DNA from: Saprospiraceae bacterium
GTDB lineage: Bacteria; Bacteroidota; Bacteroidia; Chitinophagales; Saprospiraceae
Assembly (NCBI GenBank): GCA_016713025.1
Contig: JADJPZ010000004.1
Location: forward strand, 2,666,001 to 2,730,000
Direction: 5' to 3'
DNA: 64,000 nt
The translations under genes were made by a program, and so were the position numbers. Below are positions 1 to 7,282 of this stretch, piece by piece (within the stretch, counting starts at the first letter, position 1; each line of letters opens with the position of its first letter). The notes below the pieces were generated by a model. The model saw only the letters and a list, made by a program, of their open reading frames with translations, was not told where the DNA came from and did no database searches.

Positions 1-335
1 TCATCATATTTTGCAATCTGTTCGATGTGTTGTTTTCTGATATTCTCCAGATTTTTCAGGTTTTCAGGACTTGAAATGATTAGCATACTTAAAGGCCTGC
101 CTTCAAAAGTTTTACCATATTCCATGTACGAAGCATGATCGGAGACTTCATCCAGCTTCTTAAAATAAGAGATAATTTGGTCATGTCTGGCATGATATTC
201 TCCTATGCCAAAGCCAAAAAAATCTGATGGTGCAGGGACTGCCTTATCGAAAGGTGCATATTTGGCATAAAAATAATCTTGCGAAAAAAGAGGTATGAAG
301 AAAATGAAGAATGCAAGAATAAATAAAAATCTCAT
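1..335 (-). CDS. M14-family zinc carboxypeptidase, N-terminal part
   Basis: Only the first ~111 codons lie in the window; the gene runs off the left edge. It opens with a hydrophobic signal peptide (MRFLFILAFFIFFIPLFSQD), so the product is exported. The following segment, with YHARHDQIISYF and EGRPLSMLIISSPEN, resembles the N-terminal region of large Bacteroidota M14 carboxypeptidase-like proteins. The zinc ligands lie outside the window, so catalytic competence cannot be judged. It is divergent from the ferredoxin gene. Family call is from recalled similarity of this N-terminal stretch. Confidence 0.6.
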   Translation of the reverse strand, partial: MRFLFILAFFIFFIPLFSQDYFYAKYAPFDKAVPAPSDFFGFGIGEYHARHDQIISYFKKLDEVSDHASYMEYGKTFEGRPLSMLIISSPENLKNLENIRKQHIEQIAKYD

Positions 336-520
336 GATTTAATTGTTTTCAGGTTGTTAATTAAGGAGACAAAACAATGAATAAATCAGCATATTTTAAA
401 TTATTTGAACTAATATCTTCAATTAATGTTTTGGATTATGATTGCAAGACCTATTTTCGCACTCTTTTTGAAACAAAAGTACCTTTCTTAGAAACCAAAC
501 TTAATACCTGAACTAATTCA

Positions 521-862
521 ATGGCGACAATAAAATTTAGATTTGAAGATACGAGTATTCCGGAAGTGCTGGCCGAAGGGGTAGAGGAGGGTTATTCTAT
601 ACTGGAAGCGACCGAAGATTTTGATGTACATCTCAACCACAATTGCGGCGGAGTTTGTGCATGCTCGACTTGTCATATTTATGTGGTCAAAGGTAGTGAT
701 GATCTTGAAGAGATTTCGGACAAAGAAGAAGATTTTATAGACAGGGCCATCAACCCACGGATAGAATCCAGGTTGGCCTGCCAATGTATCATCCTTGATA
801 AAAACGCCAATATTGAAGTAATCATCCCTGATCAGAAGCAGATCATCGGGCATGAACATTGA
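521..862 (+). CDS. fdx: 2Fe-2S ferredoxin, adrenodoxin/ISC type
   Basis: Soluble electron carrier of 113 residues. The cluster ligands fit the adrenodoxin-type spacing: Cys42-x5-Cys48-x2-Cys51 and Cys87, with extra cysteines at 46 and 89. The family serves iron-sulfur cluster assembly or P450-type electron transfer; which one applies here cannot be told, because no isc genes are adjacent. The start ATG at 521 gives the expected N-terminus (MATIKFRFED). The last ~50 bases of the gene are duplicated about 755 bases downstream, beyond the toxin-antitoxin cassette. Confidence 0.9.
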   Translation: MATIKFRFEDTSIPEVLAEGVEEGYSILEATEDFDVHLNHNCGGVCACSTCHIYVVKGSDDLEEISDKEEDFIDRAINPRIESRLACQCIILDKNANIEVIIPDQKQIIGHEH

Positions 863-868
863 TGGGAA
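811..868 (+). repeat. 58-bp direct repeat, left copy (fdx 3' end)
   Basis: This stretch covers the 3' end of the ferredoxin gene, its stop codon and six bases beyond. It is repeated at 1566-1623 with two mismatches (814/1569 and 851/1606). The two copies bracket the DUF433/PIN-like cassette exactly, with a period of 755 bases. Confidence 0.9.
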
Positions 869-943
869 TTTATTATAATCAAAAAATCTTTAAAATTTTA
901 TAGAAAACACAGTATCTTTAATGCTTAAACCTTATTACTGAGT

Positions 944-1183
944 ATGGATAAACAAGATTTACTAGATAGAATCACATCAAATCCAGAAATTTGTCATGGC
1001 AAGCCAACCATAAGGGGAACAAGATACATGGTACAAAGTATCCTTGAGTATCTTGCTTCCGGAATGTCTCATGATGAGATACTATTAGATTTTGATGATT
1101 TAGAAGATGATGACTTGAAGGCATGCCTAACATTTGCAGCCAAAATGACAGAAATAAAGAGTATAAGTCCATTAGTTGCTTGA
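944..1183 (+). CDS. DUF433 antitoxin of a toxin-antitoxin pair
   Basis: A 79-residue protein with the DUF433 core: NPEICHGKPTIRGTR near residues 13-27, followed by a helical segment (ILEYLASGMSHDEILLDFDD) that in this family forms a winged-helix-like DNA-binding fold. DUF433 proteins are commonly encoded just upstream of PIN-like DUF5615 proteins and are thought to be antitoxins and autoregulators. Here the stop codon is three bases before the GTG start of the next gene, so the two are co-transcribed and probably translationally coupled. The pair sits on a segment bounded by a duplicated piece of the ferredoxin gene. Confidence 0.85.
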   Translation: MDKQDLLDRITSNPEICHGKPTIRGTRYMVQSILEYLASGMSHDEILLDFDDLEDDDLKACLTFAAKMTEIKSISPLVA

Positions 1184-1186
1184 ATC

Positions 1187-1543
1187 GTGAAATTCCTAAT
1201 TGATGCCCAGCTACCAAAAGCATTAGCGATTTTTTTGAATAATCAAGGGTATCAATCTATTTATACATTGGATTTACCAAGTAAGAATAAAACATCTGAC
1301 AGTGAGATAATTGAATTATCAATTAGGGAAAATTTAATTCAGGTAATCTCAAAAGATTCGGACTTTTATAATTCATTTTTACAAAAGGGAGAACCTTATA
1401 AACTGATTTATTTAAAAGTGGGCAATATGAGCACAACAGAAATAAGTTCACTTTTTGCCAATAATTTATCAGTTATCGTTAATCAAATCACAGCAAACTT
1501 TGTGATTGAAATATCTAAGAAAAATATTATCACAATCATATAG
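1187..1543 (+). CDS. PIN-like toxin (DUF5615 family)
   Basis: A 118-residue protein beginning at GTG, three bases after the DUF433 stop. The N-terminus MKFLIDAQLPKALAIFL and the VISKDSDF motif near residues 53-60 match the Mut7-C/PIN-like DUF5615 family, in which conserved acidic residues (here Asp6 and the aspartates of the KDSDF motif) would bind metal for RNA cleavage. Predicted role is the toxin of a type II module with the upstream DUF433 protein. Toxicity and substrate are inferred from family only. ATG is absent at the 5' end; GTG fits both frame and motif. Confidence 0.8.
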   Translation: MKFLIDAQLPKALAIFLNNQGYQSIYTLDLPSKNKTSDSEIIELSIRENLIQVISKDSDFYNSFLQKGEPYKLIYLKVGNMSTTEISSLFANNLSVIVNQITANFVIEISKKNIITII

Positions 1544-1565
1544 AGTTTGAAGATTACTGCAGTAC

Positions 1566-1623
1566 TATCGAAGTAATCATCCCTGATCAGAAGCAGATCA
1601 TCGGGTATGAACATTGATGGGAA
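1566..1623 (+). repeat. 58-bp direct repeat, right copy (fdx 3' fragment)
   Basis: Second copy of the ferredoxin gene's 3' end, including the last codons and the TGA stop, with no upstream coding sequence. It ends 160 bases before the convergent transporter gene. It marks the downstream boundary of the toxin-antitoxin segment. Confidence 0.9.
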
Positions 1624-1783
1624 AGTGAGGCTGTAAAATATTTTCCCTTCACCTGTTCAACTAATCGCATCCCAGTTCCATTCATCTGCTTAAAGCTGCC
1701 AAAAACCGCGAGGATTGGGATCCATAAACATATCTTAAAATATTTGTTTTCGGAGTAGACTTAAAGAATAATATAGACATACT

Positions 1784-2692
1784 CTATTTTGTCTCCATCT
1801 TTTTCCTTGACCAAATCAAAGCAATTACAAAAGCACTGATCAAATGCCAGATACTCCACCAGGCTGCTATTAATGCCATTCCGCCTTGTCCTTCAAAAAA
1901 ATTAAAAATAAGTATAAGTGCCAGGCCTGAATTCTGAATGCCTGTCTCAATAGAGATTGCTCTGGCATCCTGAACAGGCAGTCCAAGGAGCGATCTGGAA
2001 AAATGATATCCTAAAAACAAAGCCAAACCGTTATGAATCAGCACAATAAAAAACACAATACCAATGTACTCTACAAGGTTGTCAAGGTTGCCTTTGATGG
2101 CAAATAATACAAAACCAATAAAAATACACAAACTCAACATTCTGACCATTTTTTTGATTTTATCAGTAAAAACAGGAAATAACTGAACACATATTTGAGC
2201 CAGGATCATAGGGATGATGATCAATTGGAGTATCGAAGAAGCCATATCCAAAAATTGAATTTCAAATACAGGATAACTTGTATTTCCTTTTGACAAAAGC
2301 GTTGAAAAAAATGAAAAAATAATCGGTGTAGTAAATACACACATCAAAGTAGATATCGTAGTAAGCATCACGGAAAGTGCAGCGTTGGCACCGGACAAAT
2401 GTACTGCATAATTTGAAACATTGCCTCCCGGGCTTGACGCAATAAGTATCATACCCATAGCCAAAGCAAATTCAGGTTTAATGATCCAAATCAAGACAAT
2501 AGTCAAAACCGGAAGCAGGATCCATTGAGAAATTAAGCCTGCAATGATAGACTTCGGGTTCTTTATGATATACGTAAATTCTGAAAAGTGGATATCTAAT
2601 GCCACTCCAAACATCAAAATACCTAAACATATATTTAACAATGTGATCTGTCCCTGATCAAAATTGATATTAATCTGATCTAAATTATTCAT
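1784..2692 (-). CDS. Bile acid:sodium symporter (BASS) family transporter
   Basis: Inner-membrane protein of 302 residues, almost entirely hydrophobic helices, with the characteristic SSPGGNVSNYAVHLSGANAA segment near residues 87-106 of the SBF/BASS family. These are sodium-coupled symporters of organic anions (bile acids, pantoate, pyruvate and others); the substrate here is unknown. The ATG gives a short polar N-terminus before the first helix. It stands alone, with its own upstream region, and converges toward the toxin-antitoxin cassette. Confidence 0.85.
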   Translation of the reverse strand: MNNLDQININFDQGQITLLNICLGILMFGVALDIHFSEFTYIIKNPKSIIAGLISQWILLPVLTIVLIWIIKPEFALAMGMILIASSPGGNVSNYAVHLSGANAALSVMLTTISTLMCVFTTPIIFSFFSTLLSKGNTSYPVFEIQFLDMASSILQLIIIPMILAQICVQLFPVFTDKIKKMVRMLSLCIFIGFVLFAIKGNLDNLVEYIGIVFFIVLIHNGLALFLGYHFSRSLLGLPVQDARAISIETGIQNSGLALILIFNFFEGQGGMALIAAWWSIWHLISAFVIALIWSRKKMETK

Positions 2693-3019
2693 ACTAGTAC
2701 TGATTTGTCACAAATTACATGTCCACATTACTTATCTCTGAATTCGTAAATTTCTTTTTTTTATAAAAAGTGTGAAATTAATAAGTTTTTCCACTTATTC
2801 ATACCCTTAAAGTCAACATTACTAAAATCTATAAATGTAAAAATATTATCATAATATGCACTTTTTAGTCACTAAAGAAAATAAAAATATAAAATTGGGG
2901 TTAAATACAAATGTGTAAAGCTTAACTTTGCACTTTTTTATTTTACTTTGTTAAAGAATTTAATATATTTGCATTTTAAATAATATGTAAGTATATAAAA
3001 ATAAATAAATTGGATATTT
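2693..3019. other. AT-rich divergent intergenic region
   Basis: Very AT-rich spacer between the divergent BASS and serine hydrolase genes. It holds two sequences that match the Bacteroidota -7 consensus on the + strand, TAACTTTG at 2923-2930 and TATATTTG at 2964-2971; neither has a TTG at the ideal -33 spacing. No ORF or RNA was recognised. Confidence 0.4.
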
Positions 3020-4243
3020 ATGAATTGGATGATAGATATATCAAAAGGGATGTTATTGCTGGCTCTAACAACTTTCTTCCCTTCTTCTGATGATCAGACT
3101 ACTCATTTGCAAAATCAAAATGTTAAGAATTCTTCACAAAAAATACTGAAGGATCCGGCTTTCGAACACCTGTTTGATCTCCATTTACAAAAAAACATTG
3201 ATCAATATGAGTGCCCTGGTATGGCTGTACTTGTGATGCAGGAAGGTCAGGTAGTGTACGAAAAAACCTTTGGTGTAAAATCAAAATTTACAAAAGAAAG
3301 TATTACTCCTGAGAGTGTGTTCAGATTAGGCTCCGTTTCCAAAGGTTTTGCAGGAATTCTGGCTTCAATTCTTATTGATAAAAACATAATAAATCTGGAG
3401 GATCCGCTCGTTTTATATATTCCGGAACTCAAGCTGAAAGCTAAAACTGAAGACCAATTATTGCGTGTAAGGCATATTCTCTCTCAATCCACCGGGTTGA
3501 CTGAGCATGCCTATTCCAATCTTGTATACGAAAATAAAGACCTGGAAACAATCATCACTTACCTGAATAAGCTTACTCCGAGAGATAAAACAGGAATCGC
3601 TTATGCTTATCAAAATGCTGCTTTTGGGCTTATCGAAAAAGTCATAGAATCTGCAACGGGAATGACTTATGCAAGAGCCCTGGATCATTATTTGTTTTCG
3701 CCATTAGGAATGTGCAATACAAGCTGTACTTTTGATGGCCTCCAAAACGCAGAGAATGTATGTATCGGTCACAGGTATTACGGACCAAAAGCTGGGTATC
3801 GACCTATCAATCATCTTCCGCATTACTACAATGTGGCATCAGCAGGTGGCGTCAACGCTCCCTTGAACGATATGGCTAAATGGTTGTATGCTGTCATGGG
3901 TTACAAACCTGATGTCATCTCCGAAAATGCAAGAAATATAGCATTCAGCCCATATGTAAATACTTCCAATCAAGGTAAATATTTTAATCATTGGCCTGGT
4001 ATCACAGATTCACACTATGCACTCGGTTGGAGATTGGTCAATACAAAAAATAATCAACTGGTATACCATGGTGGATTGGTCAATGGTTTCAGAGCGGAAA
4101 TTGCTTTTGATAAAGAAAAAAATTTAGGTGTGGTATTCCTCTTTAATTCAGTGACAAATTACAGTAATAAGGCGGTGCATGAGTTTTATGATTTGTGGAA
4201 TGCGTATCAGGCTACAAATGAAAAAGATAACTTCATCCTTTAG
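3020..4243 (+). CDS. Serine hydrolase, class C beta-lactamase/PBP-like
   Basis: A 407-residue member of the beta-lactamase-like serine hydrolases (PF00144). The catalytic triad motifs are all visible: SxxK at Ser105-Lys108 (SVSK), YxN at Tyr197-Asn199, and HGG at 350-352 in place of the KTG motif. The N-terminus has a short hydrophobic stretch (MLLLALTTFF) that could be a signal or anchor. Family members are esterases, peptidases or beta-lactamases; the substrate cannot be assigned. Monocistronic by layout. HGG is more usual in esterase/peptidase members than in true AmpC enzymes, so resistance should not be assumed. Confidence 0.85.
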   Translation: MNWMIDISKGMLLLALTTFFPSSDDQTTHLQNQNVKNSSQKILKDPAFEHLFDLHLQKNIDQYECPGMAVLVMQEGQVVYEKTFGVKSKFTKESITPESVFRLGSVSKGFAGILASILIDKNIINLEDPLVLYIPELKLKAKTEDQLLRVRHILSQSTGLTEHAYSNLVYENKDLETIITYLNKLTPRDKTGIAYAYQNAAFGLIEKVIESATGMTYARALDHYLFSPLGMCNTSCTFDGLQNAENVCIGHRYYGPKAGYRPINHLPHYYNVASAGGVNAPLNDMAKWLYAVMGYKPDVISENARNIAFSPYVNTSNQGKYFNHWPGITDSHYALGWRLVNTKNNQLVYHGGLVNGFRAEIAFDKEKNLGVVFLFNSVTNYSNKAVHEFYDLWNAYQATNEKDNFIL

Positions 4244-4273
4244 AAATTCAGAAATGCGATCAGATATTGGTAT

Positions 4274-4912
4274 CTAAAATGTAGGAACTTCATCTGACCT
4301 TACGAATGGAAGAGTAACAAGTTTTTCTGTCTTATAATATGTATCAATACCTGATATACAAACTGTACCAGCAGATATAGGATCTATGCTGGAGTCTTCT
4401 TTCTGATAGCTGCTGTCCAATATGATATGTTCCACATTACCTATCACCATGATGGTATTATTGATCTTAAGCGGAATAGTTTCTGCCAATGACATTCCTA
4501 TTTTGATCCTGCTTTCGGCTACATAGGGAGCATAAAAAGAATTGATAAACTGGGGTGTGAGTTTACATCTGTCAAATTCAGACAAATCCCTTGGAAAATC
4601 GGCAGATGTGAAGTGTGCTCTTTCTATGATAGCCGTATTGATGTGATTGATTGTATAAAATCCTGTACTTAATATGTTTTCCATGGTGTGCCTTTCACCC
4701 ACCATTGGTCTCATGATAAATGCTATCAAAGCAGGATCAGACCCAAGATGGACTACAGAACTAAAGATGGCTAGGTTGGTCGCCCCTGATTCTGATTTGG
4801 TACCTATCAAATTTCCAGGCTTATACCCTGTGATGCTGTTAATCAGGGATAGACGTGGCACCATATCCATCCCAATGATGTCTTTTTTTGTATAATGTAT
4901 CATATAAGTCAT
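4274..4912 (-). CDS. Flavin reductase-like FMN-binding protein
   Basis: A 212-residue protein of the flavin reductase-like split-barrel family. Visible features are the PGNLIGTKSESGATNLAIFSS segment near residue 32, which in the family contacts FMN, and the TGFYTINHI stretch typical of this group in Bacteroidota. Predicted to bind FMN in the cytoplasm; partner enzyme unknown. Start is ATG at 4912 or, four codons in, at 4903. It lies about 70 bases downstream of the repaired end of the PD40 lipoprotein gene, so the two probably form an operon. Confidence 0.75.
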   Translation of the reverse strand: MTYMIHYTKKDIIGMDMVPRLSLINSITGYKPGNLIGTKSESGATNLAIFSSVVHLGSDPALIAFIMRPMVGERHTMENILSTGFYTINHINTAIIERAHFTSADFPRDLSEFDRCKLTPQFINSFYAPYVAESRIKIGMSLAETIPLKINNTIMVIGNVEHIILDSSYQKEDSSIDPISAGTVCISGIDTYYKTEKLVTLPFVRSDEVPTF

Positions 4913-4983
4913 TGCAAAATCGACGAAAGAAAGCCCTGATGCTCATAACCTGCCAAAACACTTTTATTGAAGGTAGTACATCT

Positions 4984-6083
4984 CTAATCGACCCAGTCAG
5001 CCAAAAAAGATTGGTGTCCCTGGTACCTCCATTATTTCTATTGGATGCAAAGATAAGTTTTTTGCCATCATAAGAAAACATAGGGAATGAATCAAATACT
5101 TTATCAAAAGTGATTTGTTTTAAACCTGTGCCGTCAAGATTGATCACATAAAGATTAAACTGATAACCACGAGGAGCCGCATGATTGGAAGAAAAAATTA
5201 CTTTATCTCCTTTTGGGTGAAAATAAGGAGCCCAATTGGCCTTTCCAAGATTTGTTATCTGTTTCAAATCTGTGCCATCTACATTACATACATACAATTC
5301 CATATTAGTAGGCATTACCTGTCCCTCTTTCAGCAATTCTTTATACACTTTCACATCTTCTTCTGTTTTGGGTCTTGATGCTCTGAAAATAAGTTTTTTG
5401 CCATCAGGAGAGAAAAAAGCACCACCATCATATCCTAGTTGATTGGTGACTTGCCTGACATCTGACCCGTCAACATTCATGGTGAACAACTCCAGATCTC
5501 CGGTTCGCATCGATGTAAAAACAATTTTATCACCGTTGGGAGAAACTGTAGCTTCAGCATCATATCCCGGAGTATCTGTTAGTTTTTTAATGATATTTCC
5601 CTTCAAATCTCCATGATAAATGTCAAATGTCTCATAAACAGGCCAAATATACTTTCCGTCAGCTCTTCTCTCAGGTACATGGGGACATGACGCAAATGCT
5701 TCGTGAGTGGACGCATATACAATACTCTTATTTCCGGGCATAAAATAACTGCAAGTAGTCCGACCCTTGCCGGTACTTAACAATGGTGGAGCTCCTGCTT
5801 TTCTTTCCCATTTTTCAAGGTCAAAAAAATATATCTGGTCGCAATCTGCACCCCACAATTTATTGGTGGCCTGAAAGACTATTTTTTTATCATCAAAACT
5901 CCAATAAGCCTCAGCATTGTCCCCGCCAAAAGTAAGTTGTCTGATATTTTTAATGTGTACTTCATTTGCATACCTTAATGAATCCGAACCTGAATCGAGC
6001 TTTGTGTATAAAATGCTTTTTTTTACTGTCTGGCAAGACAACAAAATGAATGAAAATAATAAAGCAAAATATAATCTGTTCAT
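4984..6083 (-). CDS. TolB-like PD40 beta-propeller lipoprotein (frameshifted near 3' end)
   Basis: Exported lipoprotein: MNRLYFALLFSFILLSC, with the lipobox cysteine at residue 17. The rest is a series of PD40/WD40-like TolB repeats (for example SPNGDKIVFTSMRTGDLELF, SPDGKKLIFRASR, HPKGDKVIFSSNH, SYDGKKLIFASNR), forming a beta-propeller. As written, the frame runs past the natural end and gains ~50 residues overlapping the flavin reductase gene. Adding one A to the A6 run at 5003-5008 restores an ending of FLADWVD followed by TAG at 4984, which fits related proteins. Function is probably protein or ligand binding; no enzyme motif is seen. Confidence 0.8.
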
Positions 6084-6099
6084 CTGTTTGATATTTTAA

Positions 6100-6356
6100 A
6101 GATTTTGGACAAAATTACACTAAAGACTACTTTTGATAGTCAGTCTTGTGTCATTTTTTAAAAATGTCATGATATGATTGAAATCATCATCCAAATGTTG
6201 TAGAAAATCTTATAGGTGAATGCCATTTTTGTACTGAAATTGTTTATACTACCCGCAAACGGTGCGTGACGTAGGCAGGCAGGCTCAATTCTTAAAGAGC
6301 CTGTCAAGCTACGCTTGAGACAACCCACCATTAAACTCCTAACAATCGGGATAATC
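6100..6356. other. Intergenic region with palindromic repeat fragment
   Basis: No gene is visible. At 6280-6303 there is a CAGGCTC...GAGCCTG hairpin, and 6294-6326 is an inverted match to the element at 17100-17130. This is the left part of a ~700-base zone made almost wholly of repeats. Confidence 0.5.
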
Positions 6357-6644
6357 TATTACCTAAATATCTAAAATGAGTTCCGTAATGAAGATCAAAG
6401 TACAATAAAATAAGCATTTTTGACGACAAATCATACTGTGTGCAGCTATGCTGTAGTCATCGCTACAGCATAGCTGCACACGGTATGGTGTATGACTGAA
6501 CGGTGCAACAGCAAAATTGAGTGGGAGCTCAATTTAGTGAAGGAACAGTCAGCTCACCTGACGGCATGGTCATGTTGCTTCATAGGTCAGAATACAGTAA
6601 TTTTGGTCTGGAATAGGAAATTCATTTTAGATTTTTAGGTATTA
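6357..6644. mobile_element. MITE-like element B1 with 24-bp terminal inverted repeats
   Basis: A non-coding unit of 288 bases. The left end (6357-6380, TATTACCTAAATATCTAAAA...) and the right end (6621-6644) are inverted repeats of 24 bases with three mismatches. The left ~80 bases match element B2 at 56114, and the right ~156 bases match 9007-9162 almost exactly. Inside is a long hairpin with a perfect 19-base stem. No ORF is present, so mobilisation in trans by an unseen transposase is inferred. Confidence 0.65.
6430..6489. repeat. Long perfect hairpin inside element B1
   Basis: GTGTGCAGCTATGCTGTAG at 6438-6456 and its exact reverse complement at 6463-6481 are separated by the six-base loop TCATCG. 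Pairing continues outward to about 6430/6489 with two G-T wobbles, giving roughly 27 pairs. Confidence 0.85.
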
Positions 6645-6661
6645 AATTCAGAATTTAAAAA

Positions 6662-6764
6662 TCAATGTCGTTTAGATAAGAAATTTTTCTTTGTTTTTAC
6701 CCTATCTAAATCTTTCCCTTACAAGGGAAAGACTTCATAAAGTCGCCTAACTAAACGACATTGA
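6662..6764. mobile_element. MITE-like element C1
   Basis: A 103-base non-coding unit with 14-base terminal inverted repeats, TCAATGTCGTTTAG at 6662-6675 and CTAAACGACATTGA at 6751-6764. It has an internal hairpin, CTTTCCCTTACAAGGGAAAG. The core of about 70 bases recurs at 29837-29908 with two mismatches. No coding capacity. Confidence 0.65.
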
Positions 6765-6801
6765 CTTAAAAATCATATAGTATTATGTGATACACCAAAT
6801 C

Positions 6802-7119
6802 TTATCGTCTGGTCCTGCTTCTGGTTTTACTGCCCGCATTGCTCCTTTGCATATATTTAATCAACTCCAAGAAAAAAATCAAAATGATAGCACCGCCTAC
6901 TGAGCTAACTAAATTACCAAAAAAGCCATGCATCATAGGTACTTTGGCTAATTTTACGAGCCACGAACCTAAGTAACCGCCTATAACTCCGACAACAATA
7001 TTTCCAAAAAAACCAAATCCCTCGCCACCCAGAATCCTGCTGGCTACATAACCACTGACAGCTCCAAAAAAAATTGTCGCTACCAGCGACCAGTCAAACG
7101 ATCCTAATGACCAATCCAT
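6802..7119 (-). CDS. GlsB/YeaQ/YmgE-like small membrane protein
   Basis: A 105-residue integral membrane protein with three hydrophobic helices and glycine-rich motifs (GAVSGYVASRILGGEGFGFF, VVGVIGGYLGSWL) typical of the transglycosylase-associated GlsB family, followed by a basic tail KTRSRTRR. Family members are linked to general stress but have no proven activity. ATG at 7119 is chosen; an upstream TTG at 7158 would add a polar 13-residue extension the family lacks. It is flanked on its 3' side by MITE-like elements. Confidence 0.75.
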   Translation of the reverse strand: MDWSLGSFDWSLVATIFFGAVSGYVASRILGGEGFGFFGNIVVGVIGGYLGSWLVKLAKVPMMHGFFGNLVSSVGGAIILIFFLELIKYMQRSNAGSKTRSRTRR

Positions 7120-7282
7120 ATTACAAAATTTACCGTCAAAGATATTGGAAAATTTCAAATTCTACTTCCTCAGCTTTTTTAAAAAGCAAAGAAAAGTAAT
7201 AAAGAATACTATTTACACTATTCAATTGAAACGGGGTTTGGTATTCTTAGTATAGAGTTTGTTCAAATTTTAAACATTACTA

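Noticed and set aside
518..859. 113-codon ORF antisense to the ferredoxin gene
   Set aside because: Mirror frame of a clear ferredoxin with all cysteine ligands; no independent support.
2693..3019. Riboswitch or tRNA in the long AT-rich spacers
   Set aside because: No T-loop (GGTTCRANTCC), aptamer core or cloverleaf was found in this or the other spacers over 300 bases.
3020..4243. Antibiotic resistance beta-lactamase
   Set aside because: The HGG third motif and the broad family make an esterase or peptidase equally likely; resistance is not supported by sequence.
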